From contig JAFOIS010000304.1 in NCBI GenBank assembly GCA_017420605.1, positions 1 to 9,327 on the forward strand: 9,327 nt of DNA, in the 5' to 3' direction. Origin of the DNA: Lachnospiraceae bacterium. GTDB taxonomy: Bacteria; Bacillota; Clostridia; Lachnospirales; Lachnospiraceae. Below, in pieces: positions 6,604 through 9,327 of this stretch; position 1 is the first letter of the stretch, and every line of letters begins with the position of its first letter. Both the position numbers and the translations under genes were made by a program. The notes beneath the pieces are model-generated. The model was not told the DNA's origin and searched no databases. It saw nothing but the letters and a program-made list of their open reading frames with translations.

Positions 6604-7608
6604 GTGAGATACCGGAAAATACTGTGTGATCAGGATTATAACGAGGTGCAGCCCTACAGGAACCTCCTGGCCGCCGCATTCGGCCCGGACGAGGAGCTTC
6701 TGGAGCGGCCGATGCTGACCGGAAGGGAGACGGAATACCACCGGGACTGGGCGTTTCTTGCGGAGGACGGCGGCATCACGGCCGGCGGCGTGCATCTTAC
6801 GCAGGAGAAGGACAAGCCGGCCCTGGGGTCTCTTTCGGGCATGATCGTGCGGGAATCCTACCGCCGCCAGGGGATCGCGAAAGAACTTTTCGCCATGGCC
6901 GTGAAGACCTTCGATGAGGCCGGCGGACAGATCCTCTATCTCGGTACGGGGAATCCGAACGCGGCCGCGCTCTACCGCAAATTCGGCTTTCAGTTCGCAC
7001 CCGGCAGCAACGTGATGTTCCGCGACAGCGCATTGCTGCCAAAGACAGAGTCCGCGCCCGGACCGGAAGTGCTGCCGACGCCTCTTGCCGGAAATGCGTC
7101 GGAAGGAGAAAAATACCGGATCGAAGACCTGTCCCCAAAAATGCGTCTCCGCATCATCCCGCTCGTCCTTTGGCGCGGGCCGGATCTTCTGATGGACCGG
7201 AACGCGATGATCCTTTCCACGTCGGAATTCACACAGCGCAGCTGCATGGGCCTGTATCCGCGTTTTTCGGAGATCACAGAAAACGGCGGCCGTGTCGTCT
7301 GCGCCTATGACGGAGAGGGGGATCTTTGCGGTGTCGCGACCGCTGTCCCGGAAACGGAAGGGCTTTTCGTCGACGTTTTCGCAGCGCCGGGCCATGCGGA
7401 CTGCCGTACGCCGCTTCTTGCGGAGCTGATCCGCGAAGGGACCGCCTATGCCCGCATTTCGGATACGGATCGTGAAAAACAGGACTTTTTTGCCTCCATG
7501 GGCTTTCTGAAAACGGAGGACAAGGAGGCACCTTCCCGCGTCTGCCCGCTGCCGGTACATCGCTGGATCCGTCCGGATCCTTCTGCCGCCGTTCTGTCTT
7601 CCGTCTGA
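6604..7608 (+). CDS. GNAT-family acetyltransferase with a degenerate second GNAT-like half
   Basis: Predicted acetyl-CoA-dependent N-acetyltransferase of unknown acceptor, cytoplasmic, 334 residues. It starts with GTG at 6604; GGAGG at 6593-6597 is 6 bases upstream and no better ATG exists. The N-terminal half (1 to about 140) is a complete GNAT fold: substrate-side strands AFLAEDGGITAGGVHL, the acetyl-CoA motif in IVRESYRRQGIAKELF (R87, R88, Q89, G90, A92) and the final NPNAAALYRKFGFQFAPGS. After a low-complexity stretch (about 141-165), residues 166-334 look like a worn second copy: VVCAYDGEGDLCGVATAV, then LFVDVFAAPGHADCRTPLLAELI, then DFFASMGF. The second copy lacks the Q/R-x-x-G-x-G/A loop, so it probably does not bind acetyl-CoA. 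Eis-like and other two-domain GNATs share this build. Being divergent to the symporter may be only positional. Confidence 0.85.
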   Translation: MRYRKILCDQDYNEVQPYRNLLAAAFGPDEELLERPMLTGRETEYHRDWAFLAEDGGITAGGVHLTQEKDKPALGSLSGMIVRESYRRQGIAKELFAMAVKTFDEAGGQILYLGTGNPNAAALYRKFGFQFAPGSNVMFRDSALLPKTESAPGPEVLPTPLAGNASEGEKYRIEDLSPKMRLRIIPLVLWRGPDLLMDRNAMILSTSEFTQRSCMGLYPRFSEITENGGRVVCAYDGEGDLCGVATAVPETEGLFVDVFAAPGHADCRTPLLAELIREGTAYARISDTDREKQDFFASMGFLKTEDKEAPSRVCPLPVHRWIRPDPSAAVLSSV

Positions 7609-7658
7609 GTATCCACCGGAGGAAACAGAACGCGTCGATAGCGGCCGCGGAGATAGTA

Positions 7659-7667
7659 TGATATAAT
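7659..7667 (+). promoter_or_regulatory. Extended -10 promoter of the NifX-SlyD fusion gene
   Basis: TG at 7659-7660, one base, then perfect TATAAT at 7662-7667, followed by the AT-rich ATTATTTAT. No good -35 is present at the expected distance, which is common for extended -10 promoters. Transcription would begin near 7674, just before the leader stem-loop. Confidence 0.65.
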
Positions 7668-7676
7668 ATTATTTAT

Positions 7677-7736
7677 CGGCAGCGAAAGATCCGGCCGGCG
7701 TTTACAGCCGGCGTCATGACAGCAGAGGCGCTGCCG
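7677..7736 (+). promoter_or_regulatory. Structured 5' leader of the NifX-SlyD fusion mRNA
   Basis: CGGCAGCG (7677-7684) is perfectly complementary to CGCTGCCG (7729-7736). Between them GCCGGC (7694-7699) and GCCGGC (7707-7712) form a second 6-bp stem with loop GTTTACA. The outer stem would begin within a few bases of the predicted transcription start. It leaves the ribosome site (GAAGGGA, 7754-7760) free. It may be a 5' mRNA stabiliser or a sensing leader; I do not recognise a known riboswitch class. The pairing is seen; the function is inferred. Confidence 0.55.
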
Positions 7737-7768
7737 GCAATTCATGACACAGAGAAGGGAAGATACAG

Positions 7769-8656
7769 ATGAAACTTGCGGTGACCTATGACAATGGAGA
7801 CGTATTCCCGCATTTCGGCAGAACGGAAGCGTTTAAGGTATATGAGATCAGGGAAGGAAATATCCTTTCTTCGGAAGTGGTGAGCGCCGGCGGCGTCGGT
7901 CATGAAGCGCTCGCGGGACTTCTTGCGCAGCACGGGATCGATCTTCTGATCTGCGGCGGCATGGGACAGGGTGCGCAGAAGGCTCTTGCGGACGCCGGGA
8001 TCGTCGTGATCTCCGGAGCTTCCGGAGATGCGGACGAAGCGGTGCGCTCGTTCCTGCGCGGCGAGCTTACGTCTGCGGGCGTGAACTGCGATCATCACGG
8101 TCACCATGAGCATGCGGAAGACGGCGGTGAGGAACCTGCCTGCGGGCAGGGCTGCAGACAGGAAGGCGGCTGCGGATCGGAAGGCGGCTGCGCCGGCTGC
8201 AGCGGCTGCGGGCCGCAGATCGTGATCACCGGGAAGAATGCGGGAAAGATCTGCGTCGTGCATTACCGCGGCACGTTCAACGACGGGACGCAGTTTGATT
8301 CTTCCTATGAAAGGGGAAAGCCTCTGGAATTTATCTGCGGCGCGGGAATGATGATCCCGGGTTTCGATAAGGCGGTCGTCGATATGGAACCCGGCGAGAT
8401 CCGGGACGTCCACCTTATGCCGGAGGACGCGTACGGCGAAGCCGATCCGGAGGTGATCTTCACGGTCCCGATCCGGGAGATTCCCGGGGCGGAAGGCCTT
8501 TCCGTCGGGGAGAGGGTATATCTTACGAGCAGCCGCGGCCAGCCGCTTCCGGTCCTTGTTGCGGCAAAGGACGACGAGAATATCACGTTTGACGCGAATC
8601 ACGAGATGGCCGGAAAGGAACTCAATTTCCGGATCGAACTCGTTGAGATCCGCTGA
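7769..8656 (+). CDS. NifX/NifB-type cofactor-binding domain fused to SlyD-like FKBP prolyl isomerase
   Basis: A 295-residue cytoplasmic protein of three parts. Residues 1 to about 105 form a dinitrogenase iron-molybdenum cofactor-type domain (MKLAVTYDNG, FPHFGRTEAF, LLICGGMGQGAQKALADAGI), the fold that binds FeMo-cofactor precursors in NifX, NafY and NifB tails. Residues 107-147 are a metal-ligand-rich linker with His109, 110, 112, 113 and 115 and Cys107, 125, 129, 135, 141, 144 and 147. Residues about 151-295 are an FKBP-type isomerase of the SlyD branch: DGTQFDSSY (172-180), MIPGFDKAV, MEPGEIRDV, EDAYGEADP, then a chaperone insert-in-flap segment (about 226-280) and the SlyD-like end NHEMAGKELNFRIELVEIR. 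E. coli SlyD has its His/Cys metal tail at the C-terminus; here it sits between domains. GAAGGGA lies 8 bases before the ATG. The neighbours (TM1266 regulator, hydF) tie it to [FeFe]-hydrogenase assembly. The role as metal or cluster chaperone is inference. Confidence 0.92.
   Translation: MKLAVTYDNGDVFPHFGRTEAFKVYEIREGNILSSEVVSAGGVGHEALAGLLAQHGIDLLICGGMGQGAQKALADAGIVVISGASGDADEAVRSFLRGELTSAGVNCDHHGHHEHAEDGGEEPACGQGCRQEGGCGSEGGCAGCSGCGPQIVITGKNAGKICVVHYRGTFNDGTQFDSSYERGKPLEFICGAGMMIPGFDKAVVDMEPGEIRDVHLMPEDAYGEADPEVIFTVPIREIPGAEGLSVGERVYLTSSRGQPLPVLVAAKDDENITFDANHEMAGKELNFRIELVEIR
8161..8196 (+). repeat. In-frame 18-bp direct repeat encoding the Cys-rich linker
   Basis: GGAAGGCGGCTGCG is present at 8161-8174 and 8179-8192, an 18-bp period equal to six codons (E-G-G-C-G-S and E-G-G-C-A-G). 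Further GGCTGC pieces follow. It lies in the metal-ligand-rich linker of the fusion protein and could expand or contract by slippage without frameshift. Confidence 0.8.
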
Positions 8657-8684
8657 GAGCATATGCGGCGGAGGCCGCGCTGTG

Positions 8685-8713
8685 TTGACGCCGTAGAGGA
8701 AACGCAGTATATT
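8685..8713 (+). promoter_or_regulatory. Promoter of the TM1266-family gene
   Basis: TTGACG (8685-8690), 17 bases, TATATT (8708-8713); each hexamer matches five of six consensus bases. Transcription would begin near 8720, 18 bases before the start codon. A short GC hairpin (GCGGC, GGAG loop, GCCGC; 8665-8678) precedes it without a T-run, so reading on from the fusion gene is also possible. Confidence 0.72.
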
Positions 8714-8737
8714 GAGAGCCGGGGTATGGAGGTAAGT

Positions 8738-8983
8738 ATGGAAACCAGATTAGCAGTGATCAGTATCATCGTTGAAAAGCCGCAGGCAGTCGACGCGCTG
8801 AACGCGCTTCTGCACGAGTACAGGGATCAGATCATCGGCCGGATGGGGCTGCCGTACCGTGAGCGGAACGTCAACATCATCTGTGTCGCGATCGACGCGC
8901 CGATCGACGCCATCAACGCGCTGACCGGTGCGCTGGGCCGCATCGAAGGCATCAACGCCAAAGCGACCTGTTCGAACGTATAA
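8738..8983 (+). CDS. TM1266-family putative [FeFe]-hydrogenase system regulator
   Basis: Small protein of 81 residues that recalls the family named after Thermotoga TM1266, annotated as an iron-only hydrogenase system regulator with an ACT/NikR-C-like fold. The sequence METRLAVISIIVEKPQAVDALNALLHEY, then IIGRMGLPYRERNVNIICVAIDAPIDAINALTGALGRIEG, fits the family from end to end: an alternating beta-alpha-beta-beta-alpha-beta layout and the conserved GRMGLPYRE segment. ATG 8738 is the start because GGAGG lies 5 bases upstream. The frame can be read back to ATG 8663 or 8726, but 8663 lies upstream of the promoter and its extra residues (MRRRPRCVDAVEE) match nothing in the family. It lies directly before hydF, the usual setting. 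No DNA-binding domain is visible, so action through a partner or ligand remains possible. Confidence 0.9.
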   Translation: METRLAVISIIVEKPQAVDALNALLHEYRDQIIGRMGLPYRERNVNIICVAIDAPIDAINALTGALGRIEGINAKATCSNV

Positions 8984-9005
8984 AGCGTAAAGCGGCATAA
9001 AACAT

Positions 9006-9011
9006 TATAAT
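9006..9011 (+). promoter_or_regulatory. Candidate -10 element ahead of the hydF leader
   Basis: A perfect TATAAT stands 23 bases after the TM1266-family stop codon in an AT-rich patch (AAACATTATAATAGTAC). No acceptable -35 or extended -10 TG is present, so this is weak. If active, it would produce a leader of nearly 190 bases before hydF. Confidence 0.3.
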
Positions 9012-9016
9012 AGTAC

Positions 9017-9125
9017 AGCATCCCCTGACGCCAAAACTCACCTTGCGGCGGAAGACGATGAAGCGCACGTCGATGCGGCTATGCCGCCGGCGTGCTGCGC
9101 GGAGCGCACGGAATGCGCCGTACAT
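9017..9125 (+). promoter_or_regulatory. Structured non-coding leader upstream of hydF
   Basis: Between the TM1266-family gene and the hydF terminator there is no gene but several RNA hairpins. GCGGC (9075-9079) pairs with GCCGC (9083-9087). CGTGC-t-GC (9091-9098) pairs with GCGCACG (9104-9110) around GCGGA. GACG (9054-9057) can pair with CGTC (9068-9071). GGCGG (9047-9051) can pair either with CCGCC at 9084-9088 or with CCGCC at 9126-9130 in the terminator. CATCCCC (9019-9025) is perfectly complementary to GGGGATG (9140-9146) in the terminator. I recognise no known riboswitch family. Confidence 0.45.
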
Positions 9126-9158
9126 CCGCCTCGTCCTTCGGGGATGAGGCGGTTTTTT
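9126..9158 (+). terminator. Strong intrinsic terminator just before hydF
   Basis: CCGCCTCGTCC (9126-9136) pairs with GGATGAGGCGG (9142-9152), 11 bp with one G-U pair and loop TTCGG, followed at once by six T (9153-9158). It ends transcripts from the TM1266-family gene. Only 47 bases separate it from hydF and none looks like a promoter, so hydF expression may require read-through. Confidence 0.9.
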
Positions 9159-9205
9159 GGCGCGATAAGGCCGAAAAAGCCGCAGATCATAAGGAGGTTT
9201 CAAAG

Positions 9206-9327
9206 ATGTCACTTACAGGTACACCGGCTGCGGAGCGGACGCACATCGCGTTTTTCGGCCGCAGGAACGTCGGAAAGTCAAGCCTCGTCAACGCCGTGAC
9301 GGGACAGGACCTTGCCGTCGTCTCGGA
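9206..9327 (+). CDS. hydF: [FeFe]-hydrogenase H-cluster maturation GTPase HydF (3' partial)
   Basis: HydF is the scaffold GTPase on which HydE and HydG assemble the 2Fe subcluster before transfer to the hydrogenase. Only the first 40 codons are in the window and the frame is open at its end. ATG 9206 is preceded by AAGGAGG (9191-9197) with 8 bases of spacing. The protein begins MSLTGTPAAERTHIAFFGRRNVGKSSLVNAVTGQDLAVVS. The P-loop GRRNVGKS is at residues 18-25, and the combination HIAFFGRRN-x-GKSSL-x-NA-x-TGQD-x-A is characteristic of HydF rather than of other small GTPases such as Era or EngA. The C-terminal cluster-binding part lies outside. The gene before it, of the TM1266 family, supports the call. 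Confidence 0.95.
   Translation, partial: MSLTGTPAAERTHIAFFGRRNVGKSSLVNAVTGQDLAVVS

Noticed and set aside
6553..7560. A 335-codon open frame on the - strand
   Set aside because: Antisense to the GNAT gene; no motif and no ribosome site.
7609..7658. A terminator directly after the GNAT gene
   Set aside because: No stem followed by a T-run is visible; the gene may read through into the fusion-gene promoter region.
7742..8662. A 306-codon open frame on the - strand
   Set aside because: Antisense to the NifX-SlyD fusion gene; basic and repetitive without recognisable domains.
8665..8678. GCGGC-GGAG-GCCGC hairpin as terminator of the fusion gene
   Set aside because: The stem is only 5 bp and no T-run follows.
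8663..8737. A 25-residue N-terminal extension of the TM1266-family protein
   Set aside because: The segment contains a good promoter and the ribosome site for ATG 8738, and the extra residues do not fit the family.
9017..9125. hydF leader considered as a known riboswitch (molybdenum cofactor, tetrahydrofolate)
   Set aside because: I could not match the conserved core of either class by eye; it is kept only as an unassigned structured leader.

Overview
The window reads as chromosome from an anaerobic, fairly GC-rich Gram-positive bacterium, most likely a clostridial Firmicute (Lachnospiraceae-like is my guess). The clues are a substrate-binding lipoprotein for sugar-type ABC uptake, strong AGGAGG-type ribosome sites, and an [FeFe]-hydrogenase maturation locus with the clostridial/Thermotoga-type TM1266 regulator. 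The lineage is inferred from gene content, not measured. No rRNA, tRNA, CRISPR array, insertion sequence or phage gene was seen.

Layout. (1) Positions 1-3256, + strand: the end of an ABC carbohydrate-type importer operon, with a binding lipoprotein cut at its 5' end and two MalF/MalG-like permeases. It closes with a hairpin terminator (3278-3303) that can also serve the convergent operon. No ATPase is present. Between the lipoprotein and the first permease lie two RNA hairpins that could set unequal expression. (2) Positions 6441-3352, - strand: a two-gene operon encoding a GPH/MelB-type symporter and a YtcJ-like amidohydrolase. It has a very good promoter (6540-6568) and a leader carrying 20-bp tandem repeats. 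(3) Positions 6604-7608, + strand: a tandem-GNAT acetyltransferase with a GTG start, expressed divergently from overlapping promoters. (4) Positions 7662-9327, + strand: a hydrogenase-maturation block. It holds a fusion protein (NifX/NifB-type cofactor-binding domain, His/Cys-rich linker, SlyD-like prolyl isomerase), then a TM1266-family regulator, then the start of hydF, cut by the window end.

How they work together. Block 1 imports an unidentified, probably sugar-like solute, presumably with an ATPase encoded elsewhere. Block 2 looks like an uptake-plus-hydrolysis pair for an unknown substrate. Block 4 is the most interesting. A SlyD-like protein, known from nickel delivery to [NiFe]-hydrogenase, is here fused to a domain family that binds iron-molybdenum cofactor precursors and sits next to [FeFe]-hydrogenase maturation genes. 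A strong intrinsic terminator lies 47 bases before hydF with no evident promoter after it, which suggests attenuation control of hydF. Long open frames on the opposite strands of most genes are shadows produced by the GC-rich composition and are not annotated.
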